From JAUYQR01 sp050632395 (GTDB lineage Bacteria > Pseudomonadota > Alphaproteobacteria > Rhodobacterales > Rhodobacteraceae), in contig NZ_CP192600.1 in the NCBI RefSeq assembly GCF_050632395.1, positions 3,162,001 through 3,226,000 on the forward strand: a DNA stretch of 64,000 nucleotides, written 5' to 3'. The position numbers and the translations under genes are program-made. The first letter of the stretch is position 1; each line of letters begins with the position of its first letter. This document shows, piece by piece, positions 1 to 8,615 of the stretch. The notes beneath the pieces were generated by a model. That model saw only the letters and a program-made list of their open reading frames with translations, was not told the origin of the DNA and made no database searches.

Positions 1-1
1 C

Positions 2-547
2 CTGCCCCGCATCGCGGATGGCGCGCGCTGGGGCGCAATTGCCGCCGCAGGCGACAGTTTCGCCGACATTCCGACCAAGATCACCGACCTCCACGACACC
101 GCCGACTGGTCCGGCATCGACGCCTTCCTCTACCTTTCCACCGCCCGCTGGACGCCCTCCCTTCACGCCAAACTCCTGCGGGAAATGGATCGCAACCCCC
201 GCCCCCTTCTGGTCGCCAACCCCGATCTCGTCGCCCCGCGCGAAGGCGGCCTCAGCATCGAACCCGGCTTCTGGGCGCATGACGTGGCCGACCGCACCGG
301 TGCCACCCTCCACTGGTGCGGCAAGCCCTTCCCCGACGCGCATCTGGAGGCGGCCGCCCGCACCGGCCTTGCGCCCCACCGCCTTGCGATGGTCGGCGAC
401 ACGCTGCACACCGACACGCTTGGCGGTCGCGCCTCCGGCATGGGAACCATCCTCATCACCGCCCACGGCCTTTTCGCGGGCCGCGACACCGCCCCCTTCA
501 TTGCCGCCTCCGGCATCATCCCTGACGCCATCGTCACCACCACCTGA
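2..547 (+). CDS. HAD-superfamily class IIA hydrolase, 3' part only
   Basis: The open frame runs in from the left edge, so the N-terminus with the first HAD aspartate is missing; about 181 residues remain of a family that is usually near 290. The end carries the HAD motif IV region (MVGDTLHTDTLGG) followed by GMGTILITAHGLF, typical of the IIA phosphatases related to NagD/4-nitrophenylphosphatase (TIGR01459-like). The members dephosphorylate small sugar or nucleotide phosphates in the cytoplasm; the substrate cannot be read here. It lies 12 bases before the next gene on the same strand, so the two are probably cotranscribed. Confidence 0.8.
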   Translation: MPRIADGARWGAIAAAGDSFADIPTKITDLHDTADWSGIDAFLYLSTARWTPSLHAKLLREMDRNPRPLLVANPDLVAPREGGLSIEPGFWAHDVADRTGATLHWCGKPFPDAHLEAAARTGLAPHRLAMVGDTLHTDTLGGRASGMGTILITAHGLFAGRDTAPFIAASGIIPDAIVTTT

Positions 548-559
548 AAGGGCCAGCCC

Positions 560-1408
560 ATGCGCGGTTTCGGCATCCATTCCTCGATCTGGACCATGCG
601 CTGGACGCCCGAGGCCGCCGAAGCCGCCGTGGCCGAAGCCCTGCGCCACAGCTTCGATTTCGTCGAAGTGGCCCTTCTCGACCCGCCGATCGTCGATGCC
701 GCCCACTCCCGCGCCCTTTTCGACCGGGCGGGCATTACAGCGGTCTGCTCGCTGGGCTTGCCCGAAACGCACTGGCCCTCGCGCCACCCCGATAAGGGGA
801 TCGAATTCCTGACCGTCGCCCTCGACAAGACCGCCGCGATGGGGGCACAGGCGCTGACCGGCGTCACCTATGGCGGCATCGGTGAACGCTCGGGCCTGCC
901 GCCGACCGAGGCCGAACTGTCTAACGTCGCCCGTTGTCTTGAGGCGGCGGCAAAGCACGCCAAACGGCTCGGAATCGCCTTCGGGATCGAACCCGTCAAC
1001 CGCTACGAGACACATCTTCTGAACACCGGCTGGCAGGCCGCCGCGATGCTGGACCGGATCGGGGCCGACAACATCTTCATCCACCTCGATACCTACCACA
1101 TGAACATCGAGGAAAAGGGCGCGGCCAACGGCATCCTCGCCGCGCGCGACCACCTTCGCTACATCCACCTGTCGGAAAGCGACCGTGGCACGCCGGGCCA
1201 CGGCACCTGCGACTGGGACGAGATCTTCGCCGCCCTCGCCGCGATCGGCTTCAAGGGCGGATTGGCGATGGAAAGTTTCATCAACATGCCGCCCGAACTG
1301 GCATGGGGCCTGTCGGTTTGGCGTCCGGTGGCCGACAGCACCGATCAGGTGATCGGCGAGGGTCTGCCGTTCCTGCGCGGCAAGGCGCGGCAATACGGGC
1401 TGATCTGA
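560..1408 (+). CDS. Sugar isomerase/epimerase of the D-tagatose/D-psicose 3-epimerase type
   Basis: A 282-residue TIM-barrel protein of the AP-endonuclease-2-like superfamily. The four residues expected to hold the catalytic metal are visible in order: E150 in EPVNRYE, D177 in HLDTYHMNIEE, H203 in YIHLSESDRG and E238 in AMESF. The HLDTYHMNIEE and SESDRGTPGHG strings are typical of ketose 3-epimerases, which interconvert free ketohexoses at C3 through the two glutamates. The start ATG is in a good context after the preceding HAD gene. Together with a HAD phosphatase it suggests a small sugar-conversion unit, but the actual sugar is inference only. Confidence 0.8.
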   Translation: MRGFGIHSSIWTMRWTPEAAEAAVAEALRHSFDFVEVALLDPPIVDAAHSRALFDRAGITAVCSLGLPETHWPSRHPDKGIEFLTVALDKTAAMGAQALTGVTYGGIGERSGLPPTEAELSNVARCLEAAAKHAKRLGIAFGIEPVNRYETHLLNTGWQAAAMLDRIGADNIFIHLDTYHMNIEEKGAANGILAARDHLRYIHLSESDRGTPGHGTCDWDEIFAALAAIGFKGGLAMESFINMPPELAWGLSVWRPVADSTDQVIGEGLPFLRGKARQYGLI

Positions 1409-1468
1409 AACGGTTAACGCTTTCTTACCGGGAAAATATCATGTCAAGGAAACAATGGCTTAGCCCAA

Positions 1469-1485
1469 TGTCCCACCGTGGGACA
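1469..1485. promoter_or_regulatory. Perfect 7-bp inverted repeat, operator-like
   Basis: TGTCCCA-ccg-TGGGACA lies between the epimerase gene and mtnP, about 75 bases before the mtnP start and just upstream of its probable -35. There is no T-run, so it looks more like an operator than a terminator. Confidence 0.3.
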
Positions 1486-1502
1486 GGCATCGAAAACGAT
1501 GC

Positions 1503-1530
1503 TTGCACAGCCCGCCAACCCGCCTAGACT
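1503..1530 (+). promoter_or_regulatory. Candidate sigma70 promoter for mtnP operon
   Basis: TTGCAC (1503-1508), 16-bp spacer, TAGACT (1525-1530). It sits 30 bases before the mtnP ATG and would give a short leader. Seen by eye only. Confidence 0.4.
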
Positions 1531-1559
1531 TCCCTACCGGACGGACAGGGGAATCCTAC

Positions 1560-2426
1560 ATGCAGACCATGATCGGCGTCATCGGCGGCTCCGGCGTCTA
1601 TCAGATTGACGGCCTCGAAGGCGCAAGCTGGGTCAAGGTGAAATCCCCCTTCGGCAAGCCCTCGGACGACATCCTCGTGGGCCGCCTCGACGGCGTGCCG
1701 ATGGCCTTCCTGCCCCGCCACGGGCGCGGCCACCCGCTCGACCCCGCCTCGATCCCCTACCGCGCCAACATCGACGCCCTGAAACGCCTCGGATGCACCG
1801 AGGTGGTCTCGATCTCGGCGGTCGGCTCGCTCCGCGAAGACTATGCCCCCGGCGACTTCGTGATCGTGGACCAGTACATCGACCGCACCGTGTCGCGCCC
1901 CGCATCTTTCTTCGGCCCCGGCTGCGTCGCCCACGTCAGCCTTGCCGACCCCGCCTGCGCCCGCCTCGGCGCCGCCTGCGCCGAAGCCGCCCGCGCGGCC
2001 GGACAGACCGTCCACACCGGCGCCACCTACATCGCCATCGAAGGCCCGCAGTTTTCCACCCGCGCCGAAAGCCGCCTTTACCGCATATGGGGTGCCGACG
2101 TGATCGGCATGACCGGCATGCCCGAAGCCCGCCTCGCCCGCGAGGCCGAGCTTTGCTACGCCTGCGTTGCGATGGTCACCGATTACGACTGCTGGCACGA
2201 CAGCCACGGCGCGGTCGATGTGGCGATGGTGATCCGCACCCTGACCGCCAACTCGCAGGCCGCGCGGCGGCTGGTGACATCCCTCCCCGGCTTGCTTGGA
2301 GCAACCCACGCCCCCTGCCCGCAGGGCTGCGACCATGCGCTTGACCATGCAGTGATGACAGCCCCAGACCACCGCGACCCCGAGCTTGTCGCGCGGCTGG
2401 ATGCGGTGGCGGGGCGGGTTCTGTGA
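1560..2426 (+). CDS. mtnP: S-methyl-5'-thioadenosine phosphorylase
   Basis: 288 residues. The N-terminal IGVIGGSGVY phosphate-binding loop, the FLPRHGRGH segment, the AVGSL stretch and the GPQFSTRAESRLYR segment identify the trimeric PNP/MTAP family. The protein cleaves methylthioadenosine with phosphate to adenine and 5-methylthioribose-1-phosphate, recycling the by-product of polyamine and acyl-homoserine-lactone synthesis. The ATG at 1560 is chosen over an in-frame TTG at 1503 because GGGGAA lies a few bases upstream and the IGVIGGSG motif should be near the N-terminus. Its stop overlaps the GTG of the next gene, and adenine phosphoribosyltransferase follows, so the released adenine can be recaptured by the same operon. 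Confidence 0.93.
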   Translation: MQTMIGVIGGSGVYQIDGLEGASWVKVKSPFGKPSDDILVGRLDGVPMAFLPRHGRGHPLDPASIPYRANIDALKRLGCTEVVSISAVGSLREDYAPGDFVIVDQYIDRTVSRPASFFGPGCVAHVSLADPACARLGAACAEAARAAGQTVHTGATYIAIEGPQFSTRAESRLYRIWGADVIGMTGMPEARLAREAELCYACVAMVTDYDCWHDSHGAVDVAMVIRTLTANSQAARRLVTSLPGLLGATHAPCPQGCDHALDHAVMTAPDHRDPELVARLDAVAGRVL

Positions 2427-3088
2427 TCCGGCTTGTCCTTGCCCTGCTGCTGCTTGCCGGAACGGCCGCAGCGGAAGACCAGATCGACGGCGTTGCCGCC
2501 GAGGGCGTGTTGAGCGACATCGACTTCTTTCGCCTGGTCACTTGCGGCGCTCCGCCCGGCGGGTCGTGCAAGGGCCCTGTCCTGCGCTGGGCCAAGCCCG
2601 CGTTGCGCCTGACCATTCGCCACGGCGAGGTCCCGGCCCCGATCGGGTTCGCGGCCAAATTGGAGGCCGCGATCGACCCCGCGCTGGACCAGATCAACAG
2701 CGCCGGTGCCGCGATAAGAGTGGAGCGGACGCCGGGCCCCTTTGCCGACATCACCGTCATTCCGACCGACCTGACCGAAGGCACGGTGATGACCGACGTG
2801 CCCGGCTTTTCCGGCCCCGGCGTGATGGGGGTGGGCTACATGACGCTGTGGTCGGACGAGGCCGACCGGATCACCAGCGCGGTGATCCTGATTTCCACCA
2901 CCATCACCGACGCGGACCTGCCTTCGGTGATGCTGGAGGAGATCACCCAGGCGCTGGGACCGCTTTATGACATCGAGAACCCGGCGTATGACGGGGTGTC
3001 GATCCTGTCGCAGGACTCGAACATGACCACCACCATCGCAGGCCAGGACGCCGCCCTGTTGCGCTGGCTCTACCCGCCCCGGATATGA
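2423..3088 (+). CDS. DUF2927 family exported protein of unknown function
   Basis: 221 residues starting at a GTG that overlaps the mtnP stop by 4 bases (GTGA). Residues 1-17 form a short signal peptide (MIRLVLALLLLAGTAAA), so the mature protein should be periplasmic. The C-terminal 50 residues contain EEITQALG (172-179) followed by a SILS turn and AGQDAALLRWLY. That order recalls the matrixin pattern HExxHALG, SIM turn, DxAxxxxLY, but with both zinc histidines replaced (E172, Q176). No function is known to me for DUF2927. It is translationally coupled on both sides between two cytoplasmic purine-salvage enzymes, which is odd for a secreted protein. Confidence 0.8.
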   Translation: MIRLVLALLLLAGTAAAEDQIDGVAAEGVLSDIDFFRLVTCGAPPGGSCKGPVLRWAKPALRLTIRHGEVPAPIGFAAKLEAAIDPALDQINSAGAAIRVERTPGPFADITVIPTDLTEGTVMTDVPGFSGPGVMGVGYMTLWSDEADRITSAVILISTTITDADLPSVMLEEITQALGPLYDIENPAYDGVSILSQDSNMTTTIAGQDAALLRWLYPPRI

Positions 3089-3639
3089 AAGACCGATCTA
3101 TGCACAGCGCCAAGACCGTGAAGGACTACATCCGCACCATAGTGGATTTCCCGCATGAGGGGATATTCTTCCGCGACGTGACCACCCTTTTCGCCGATCC
3201 GCGCGGGTTTCGGATGTGTGTCGACCAGCTTCTGGCACCCTATGCTGGGATGCGGATCGACAAGGTCGCGGGGCTGGAGGCGCGGGGCTTCATCCTTGGC
3301 GGGGCCGTCGCGCACCAGTTGTCGACCGGCTTCGTACCGATCCGCAAGAAAGGCAAGCTGCCGGGGCAGACGATTTCGCAGGCCTACAAGCTGGAATACG
3401 GCGAGGCGGTGGTCGAGGTGCATGACGATGCCATGACGCCGGGGGAAAAGGTGCTGCTGGTCGATGACCTTCTGGCGACCGGGGGCACGGCCGAAGCGGG
3501 TATCCGGCTGATCGAACGGCTGGGTGCCGAGGTCGTTGGCTGCGCCTTTGTCGTCGACCTGCCGGACCTTGGCGGTCGGCGAAAGCTGGAGGCGATGGGC
3601 ATGTCGGTGCACGCGCTCTGCGCCTTCGAGGGACTGTGA
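3085..3639 (+). CDS. apt: Adenine phosphoribosyltransferase
   Basis: 184 residues, type I phosphoribosyltransferase. The PRPP-binding motif VLLVDDLLATGGTA is intact, as are DFPHEGIFFRDVT near the N-terminus and GLEARGFILGG. It makes AMP from adenine and PRPP in the cytoplasm. The ATG at 3085 overlaps the previous stop (ATGA); a second ATG at 3100 gives a more usual N-terminus (MHSAKTVKDYI). It completes an mtnP-DUF2927-apt operon in which MTA-derived adenine is salvaged. Confidence 0.95.
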   Translation: MKDRSMHSAKTVKDYIRTIVDFPHEGIFFRDVTTLFADPRGFRMCVDQLLAPYAGMRIDKVAGLEARGFILGGAVAHQLSTGFVPIRKKGKLPGQTISQAYKLEYGEAVVEVHDDAMTPGEKVLLVDDLLATGGTAEAGIRLIERLGAEVVGCAFVVDLPDLGGRRKLEAMGMSVHALCAFEGL

Positions 3640-3746
3640 GCCGCCGTTAACCTGGTGGAAAGCGAATCGGCGGTAGACCTTGACGTGTCGGGGCTACCCA
3701 TCCCGACGAACACGCTGCTTGCAACACGTGACCCAAACCCACCCCA

Positions 3747-3772
3747 CCCCGTCGGGCACCCACCCGGCGGGG
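3747..3772 (+). terminator. Hairpin after apt
   Basis: A 10-bp stem (CCCCGTCGGG with CCCGGCGGGG, one G-T pair) and 6-base loop, followed by TATTTCAATTTC. It lies between the converging apt gene and the minus-strand oxidase gene and probably ends the mtnP-apt transcript. Confidence 0.6.
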
Positions 3773-3814
3773 TATTTCAATTTCTGACGCGACTAATCGA
3801 GCAAAATCGCAGGC

Positions 3815-5227
3815 TCAGGGGGCCAGCACCGCGCCGGGGTTCATGATGCCAAGGGGATCGAGCGCCTGCTTGATCGCGCGCATTGCGGCCAGCTTGGCCG
3901 GGTCTGCGTAACGGACGAGATCGGCGGTCTTGAGCCGACCCACGCCGTGTTCGGCGGCGACCGATCCGCCCAAGCCATGCACGATGTCGTGGATGCAGGT
4001 TTTCACCGCGTCGCGCTGGGGATCGTGGTCCTTTCGGTTGCGGCCGCGTTCGGGAAAGACGTTGTAATGCAGGTTGCCGTCGCCGAGATGGCCAAAGCAG
4101 TTGATGCGGAACCGGTCGATCCGGGCCAGCGCTGCGGGGGCGGCAAGGATGAAATCGGGGACCGCCGACAGGGGCAGCGAGATGTCGTGGCTGGAGACGG
4201 CGCCGATCAGGCGGTTCGCCTCGGGGATCGCTTCGCGCAGACGCCAGAGCGCAGCGGCCTGTGCGTCGGAGGTGGCGATGACGCCGTCGGTCACGAGGCC
4301 CGCGTCTGATGCTTCTTCGTAAAGCGCGGCCATCGTGGCCTCGGCCTCCATCCCGGCGGCGAGACCTAGTTCGACAAGCACCAGCCATTCCGGCACCGGG
4401 TCGAAGGGGGCGTGAAGATCGGGCAGGGTTTCGGCCAGAAAGTCGAAGCCGGTCCGGTGCATCAGTTCGAACCCCGAGACCATGCCCGGCACGCGGGAAG
4501 AGGCGAGCGAAAGAAGACGCAGGGCCGCATCCGGGGACGGCACCGCCAGCATCGCCACCACCCGCGAGGCAGGCACCGGGAACAGGCGCAGGCTGGCCGC
4601 GGTGATCACCCCAAGCGTGCCTTCGGAGCCGATCATCAGGTGGCGCAGGTCGTAGCCGGCGTTGTCCTTTCGCAAGCGAGTCAGCCCGTTCCAGATCGTG
4701 CCGTCCGGCAGCACCGCCTCGAGCCCGAGGCAGAGGTCGCGCGCGTTGCCGTAGCGCAGCACATGCACGCCGCCGGCGTTGGTGGCAAGGTTGCCGCCGA
4801 TCCGCGCGCTGCCTTCGGAGGCGAGCGTCAGGGGGAAAAGTCGGCCCAGTTTCGCGGCCTCCGCCTGCACGTCGGAAAGGATCATCCCGGCCTCGACCAC
4901 CAGCGCGTTCTCGTCGGCCCAGGCGCCGCGCAGGGCGGTCATCCGTTCCAGCGACAAAAGCAGTGGCGCGGGACCGTCCGTCATCACCTGACCGCCGACA
5001 AGGCCGGTGCCGCCTCCCCACGGCACGATCCCGACGAAAGCCTCGCCACAGGCGCGGACGATGGTGGCAACCTCGGCCGTGCTGCGCGGTTTGGCCAGGG
5101 TTCCGGCGATGCCGTGCCAGCGGCCGCGCGGTTCGGACAGATGCGCCGCGTCGGGCGTCGCGAAGGTGCCTTCGGGAAGGCGCGCGGCAAGGGTGGCGAC
5201 AAAGGCGGGATCGCAGGGGTTCAGCAT
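3815..5227 (-). CDS. FAD-linked oxidase / D-2-hydroxyacid dehydrogenase, GlcD-like
   Basis: 470 residues with the two expected parts: an N-terminal PCMH-type FAD domain (PWGGGTGLVGG near residue 70, GGNLATNAGG near 145) and a C-terminal FAD-oxidase domain with the metal/substrate motif HLGDGNLHYNV near 375 and EHGVG near 420. This family oxidises D-lactate, D-2-hydroxyglutarate or glycolate and passes electrons to a quinone or ETF. No iron-sulfur partner (GlcE/GlcF) is adjacent, so a stand-alone D-2-hydroxyglutarate or D-lactate dehydrogenase is more likely than glycolate oxidase. Substrate is inference. Confidence 0.85.
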   Translation of the reverse strand: MLNPCDPAFVATLAARLPEGTFATPDAAHLSEPRGRWHGIAGTLAKPRSTAEVATIVRACGEAFVGIVPWGGGTGLVGGQVMTDGPAPLLLSLERMTALRGAWADENALVVEAGMILSDVQAEAAKLGRLFPLTLASEGSARIGGNLATNAGGVHVLRYGNARDLCLGLEAVLPDGTIWNGLTRLRKDNAGYDLRHLMIGSEGTLGVITAASLRLFPVPASRVVAMLAVPSPDAALRLLSLASSRVPGMVSGFELMHRTGFDFLAETLPDLHAPFDPVPEWLVLVELGLAAGMEAEATMAALYEEASDAGLVTDGVIATSDAQAAALWRLREAIPEANRLIGAVSSHDISLPLSAVPDFILAAPAALARIDRFRINCFGHLGDGNLHYNVFPERGRNRKDHDPQRDAVKTCIHDIVHGLGGSVAAEHGVGRLKTADLVRYADPAKLAAMRAIKQALDPLGIMNPGAVLAP

Positions 5228-5285
5228 GGCGCGCTCCTTTACCCGTTTACGTAGACGGGGCCGGGCGCACTTGCCACAGGAAATG

Positions 5286-6086
5286 CTAGTCGAGGTAGGC
5301 CGGTTCCAGCACCAGAACGGTCGGGCTGGACGGCAGATCGTCGCGGCTGAGGTCGATTTCCGGGCCGCCGGTTTCGACCACGGTGAACTCTTTCGACATC
5401 TCGGTCAGGAAGGCGTCGAGCGAGCCTTGCGAGAACCAGTGCATCGGGATCACAACCGACGACCGCAGCCGACTGACCACGCCGACCATGTCTTCCAGCC
5501 GCATGGTATAGCCGCCGTCGACTGGTACCATCACCACATCCAGCCGCCCGATGGCGGCGTACTGTTCGGGCGACGGGATCTGGTGAAGGTGGCCGAGGTG
5601 GCCGATGCAAAGCCCGCCCGCCTCGAAGATGAAGATAGAGTTGCCGTCCTTGCGCGCACCTTCGCCGAAAGGGCCGCGCGTGTCGGTGGTGACGTTGCGC
5701 ACCAGCATAGAACCGAGGTCGAGGCGGTGGTCGGCGGGGGCCGCGCCTTCGCCCCACCCTTTCAGGATATGCGGGATGCGTGTGTCAGGGGCGGCGGTCC
5801 AATGCGTGGAATGCGCGTTGTTCATCGTCACCACGTCGGGCACGAAATCGCTGGTGCCGGTGTAGCCGGTGTAGTCGGTGACCGCGACGGTGCCATCATC
5901 GGTGACGATGGCGAAGCTCGCGTGGTCAAGGTAGCGGATCAGGACGTGGTCGTCGGCCAGCCCGTCGCCAAGGGCTGCGGGGATAACGGTGTCCGTCCCT
6001 TTGGCCAAAGCGATGCAGTGCGAAGGGATGCGGTCCTGCGCCACAGCAGGACATGCAGCAAGGATCAAAGCGGCAGCAAGACGCAT
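5286..6086 (-). CDS. Exported metallo-beta-lactamase-fold protein, UlaG-like
   Basis: 266 residues with a cleavable signal (MRLAAALILAACPAVAQ). MBL-fold strand/turn features are visible: LDHASFAI with H55, MNNAHSTH (89-95) where the metal-binding histidine cluster belongs, GHLGHLH, and a C-terminal MHW. The canonical HxHxDH is not present, so metal binding is altered as in UlaG-type lactonases. The function is unknown; periplasmic location follows from the signal peptide. It stands alone between the FAD oxidase and DUF1697 genes on the same strand. Confidence 0.7.
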   Translation of the reverse strand: MRLAAALILAACPAVAQDRIPSHCIALAKGTDTVIPAALGDGLADDHVLIRYLDHASFAIVTDDGTVAVTDYTGYTGTSDFVPDVVTMNNAHSTHWTAAPDTRIPHILKGWGEGAAPADHRLDLGSMLVRNVTTDTRGPFGEGARKDGNSIFIFEAGGLCIGHLGHLHQIPSPEQYAAIGRLDVVMVPVDGGYTMRLEDMVGVVSRLRSSVVIPMHWFSQGSLDAFLTEMSKEFTVVETGGPEIDLSRDDLPSSPTVLVLEPAYLD

Positions 6087-6168
6087 CGGGCACCTCCCAT
6101 CGGGTCAAGCGAAGGGTAACCCGGATTGACCCTGCGTCACCTGATGTTTCGATCACGGATGCGCGAGG

Positions 6169-6699
6169 TTAGCCGCGCGCGGCGGCAAGGGTGTGCAAAG
6201 CAGCGACGGTGCGCAGGTTGCGGGCAGTCATCGGTGCCGACAACAGGCGCGGCAACCGATCCATCAGTTTCGAGGTGCCGACGCCGCCGGGGGTGTGCAG
6301 GGTGATGCGGCGCGGGCCAAGGTACCAGCCGTCGCCGGGCAAGGCCAGCGCGCGGAGGGCGGCCTCGTCAGGCTGCGGGTCGGCTGCCAGAAAGCAGACA
6401 TGCACGCGCGCGGGGTCGGCATCGGCGAAGGGATGATCGGTCAGCGCCGACGCGATCTCGGCTGCGTCGCGGACGAAGGTTTCGGGGGAAAAGCCGAAGC
6501 GGGCGGCAATTGCGCCGCGGATCAGGGGTTCAAGTTCGGCGGCGGGACGGTCGCTTTCGAAAACCGCGTTGCCGGACTGGATGTAGGATGCGACGTGCGC
6601 AAGGCCGAGGTCGGAGAGAAGCGCCCGGAACTCGGCCATCGGCAGCTTGTTCGCGCCGGAGACATTGACGCCGCGCAGCAAGGCAACATGCGTCGTCAT
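6169..6699 (-). CDS. DUF1697 domain protein
   Basis: 176 residues opening with the family hallmark ALLRGVNVSGANKLPM and containing VASYIQSGNAVFES, both diagnostic of DUF1697. The family is widespread, cytoplasmic and has no established function to my knowledge. Length is normal. It is followed by a GNAT acetyltransferase upstream on the same strand, separated by 72 bases. Confidence 0.85.
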   Translation of the reverse strand: MTTHVALLRGVNVSGANKLPMAEFRALLSDLGLAHVASYIQSGNAVFESDRPAAELEPLIRGAIAARFGFSPETFVRDAAEIASALTDHPFADADPARVHVCFLAADPQPDEAALRALALPGDGWYLGPRRITLHTPGGVGTSKLMDRLPRLLSAPMTARNLRTVAALHTLAAARG

Positions 6700-6771
6700 A
6701 TCAATCCCTGCGCAGGACGCTTCCTTCGTCCCGTCAAGGGCAGGAGCGGCGCGAGGCTGTCGGCCTGCGGG

Positions 6772-7356
6772 TCAGCCCGCATCGGTGCGGCCGCGCCGGT
6801 CGCTGCGAAGGTTGGCGTAAAGCACGTGGTTGCGCCAGCGGCCGCTGATCTGCAGGTAGCTTTGCGCCACGCCCTCATACTTGAAGCCGCATTTTTCCAA
6901 GACCCCGCGCGAGGCGGTGTTTTCTGGCAGGCACGCGGCTTCGAGCCGACTGATGTCCATGTTGGTGAAGGCGTGGTGCGTCAGGCCCTTCAGCGCCTCG
7001 CGCATGTAGCCGTGGCGCGCGAAGGGCTGGCCGATCCAGTAGCCGAAGGTGCCGGTCTGCGACGGACCGCGACGGATGTTGTCAAGCGTCAGCGCCCCCA
7101 GAAGCTGGTCATCCTCGCGCCGGATCAGCAGCATCGGCAATGCGGTGCCCTGCGCCTCAGCGCGCTGCGCCCAGTAGACGCGGTTGGTGAAGGCGCGGCG
7201 GGTAAGGTGGTCATTGGCCCAGACCGGCTCCCAGGGTGCCAGGAAGGCCGCCGACACTTCGCGCAGTTCCGACCATTGGCGCCAGTCGGCGTGTTCGGGC
7301 AGGCGAAGCGTCATACGCTCCGTCTCGACCCGGACCCTGCGCTTGAAGCCCAGCAT
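6772..7356 (-). CDS. GNAT N-acetyltransferase, RimJ/RimL type
   Basis: 194 residues. The RimJ-like layout is visible: ETERMTLRLPEHADW at the start, GYWIGQPFARHGYMREAL as the acetyl-CoA pyrophosphate loop region, and N-x-S-RGVLEKCGF near the end. RimJ acetylates the N-terminal alanine of ribosomal protein S5, but many paralogues act on other amines. Its ATG shares one base with the stop of the M16 peptidase gene (TGATG), so it is the last gene of that operon. Confidence 0.85.
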   Translation of the reverse strand: MLGFKRRVRVETERMTLRLPEHADWRQWSELREVSAAFLAPWEPVWANDHLTRRAFTNRVYWAQRAEAQGTALPMLLIRREDDQLLGALTLDNIRRGPSQTGTFGYWIGQPFARHGYMREALKGLTHHAFTNMDISRLEAACLPENTASRGVLEKCGFKYEGVAQSYLQISGRWRNHVLYANLRSDRRGRTDAG

Positions 7357-8615
7357 CAGGCCATCAGCCCCCGCTTGATTGCCTCAACCCCCGGCGCATC
7401 GGTGACCGGGCCATAGAGCGCCAGTGCGGCGCGCGCGGTGGTCAGTTCGGCGGCATAGGACCGCACGTGCGCCGTGCTGACCGCATCGATCTTGGCCACG
7501 GCCTCGTCAACGTCAGGCACCCTGCCCCAGATCGACAACAGCCGCGCATTGCGTTCGGCGCGGCTGGACGGGCTTTCCAACCCCATCAACAGCCCCGCGC
7601 GCAGTTGCGCACGCGACCGCGCCACCTCGGCCTCGGTCATGTCGTCGGCAGCGCGTTTCAATTCGTCGATGGTCAGTTGCGTCAGATCGCCGATCTCGGC
7701 CTCGGAGGTGCCGGCGTAGATCGTTATCTGGCCGGTATCCTCATAGGCACCCGCCTGCGCGTGGATGGTATAGCAGAGCCCCCGATCCTCGCGAATCTTC
7801 TGGAACAGCCGGGAGGACATGCCGCCGCCCATCGCGGTGGCATAGACCTGCGCGGTGTAGACCTTGTCGTCGCGGTAACCGGGGGCTTCGAACGACAGAG
7901 CGATGTGGACCTGTTCCAGATCCTTGACCTCGCGCCGCTCGCCGCCGCCAAAGCGGGCCGGGGCCACCTGCGGCATTCCAACCGGCTTCAGCCCGCCGAA
8001 GATCGCCGTCGCCTCGGCCACGATGCTGTCGTGATCAACACCGCCGGCGGCTGACAGGATCATCTGGTCGGGGCCGTAGTGCTGGCCGACGAACGCCTCG
8101 AAATCGGCCTTCTTGAACGATGACACCCGTTCCTCTGGCCCGAGGATGGTGCGACCGAACGGCTGGTCGGGGTAGCTGACCTCGTGCAGCCAGTCGAAGA
8201 TGATGTCGTCGGGCGTGTCCAGCGCCTGCCCGATTTCCTGCAGGATCACATGGCGTTCGGTCTCGATATCGGCCTTGCGGAACACCGGGTTCAGCACGAT
8301 GTCGGAAATCACGTCCAGCGCGCGGGGCACATCGGCGGACAGGCAGCGCGCATAGTAGGCCGTCATCTCGCGGCTGGTGTAGGCGTTGATATAGCCGCCC
8401 ACATCCTCGATTTCCTCAGCAATCTGCAGGGCGCTGCGCCGCCGCGTGCCCTTGAACGCCATGTGTTCAAGAAAATGCGCGATGCCGTTCTGCTGCGGCG
8501 TTTCATGCCGCCCGCCGGCACCGACCCAGATGCCGACAGAGGCCGATTTGAGGCCGGGCATCGCTTCGGTGACGATGCGAAACCCGTTCGGCAGGGTGTG
8601 TAGGCGCAGGCTCAA
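7356..8615 (-). CDS. M16 family zinc peptidase (mitochondrial processing peptidase-like)
   Basis: 419 residues from a TTG at 8615 that overlaps the thrC stop (TTGA). That start gives LSLRLHTLPNGFRIVTE, the normal N-terminus of the family. The inverted zinc motif HFLEHMAFKG carries HxxEH, and GGVDHDSI and the RGLCYTIHAQ stretch mark the second half. Bacterial relatives digest oligopeptides. A frame extending 79 codons further into thrC is open but without family similarity. Position directly behind thrC is common in Rhodobacteraceae. Confidence 0.9.
   Translation of the reverse strand: MSLRLHTLPNGFRIVTEAMPGLKSASVGIWVGAGGRHETPQQNGIAHFLEHMAFKGTRRRSALQIAEEIEDVGGYINAYTSREMTAYYARCLSADVPRALDVISDIVLNPVFRKADIETERHVILQEIGQALDTPDDIIFDWLHEVSYPDQPFGRTILGPEERVSSFKKADFEAFVGQHYGPDQMILSAAGGVDHDSIVAEATAIFGGLKPVGMPQVAPARFGGGERREVKDLEQVHIALSFEAPGYRDDKVYTAQVYATAMGGGMSSRLFQKIREDRGLCYTIHAQAGAYEDTGQITIYAGTSEAEIGDLTQLTIDELKRAADDMTEAEVARSRAQLRAGLLMGLESPSSRAERNARLLSIWGRVPDVDEAVAKIDAVSTAHVRSYAAELTTARAALALYGPVTDAPGVEAIKRGLMA

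Noticed and set aside
3777..5021. A 414-codon minus-strand frame overlapping the FAD oxidase
   Set aside because: Lies in another frame of the same strand as the oxidase, which has all FAD and metal motifs; Arg-rich and without domain.
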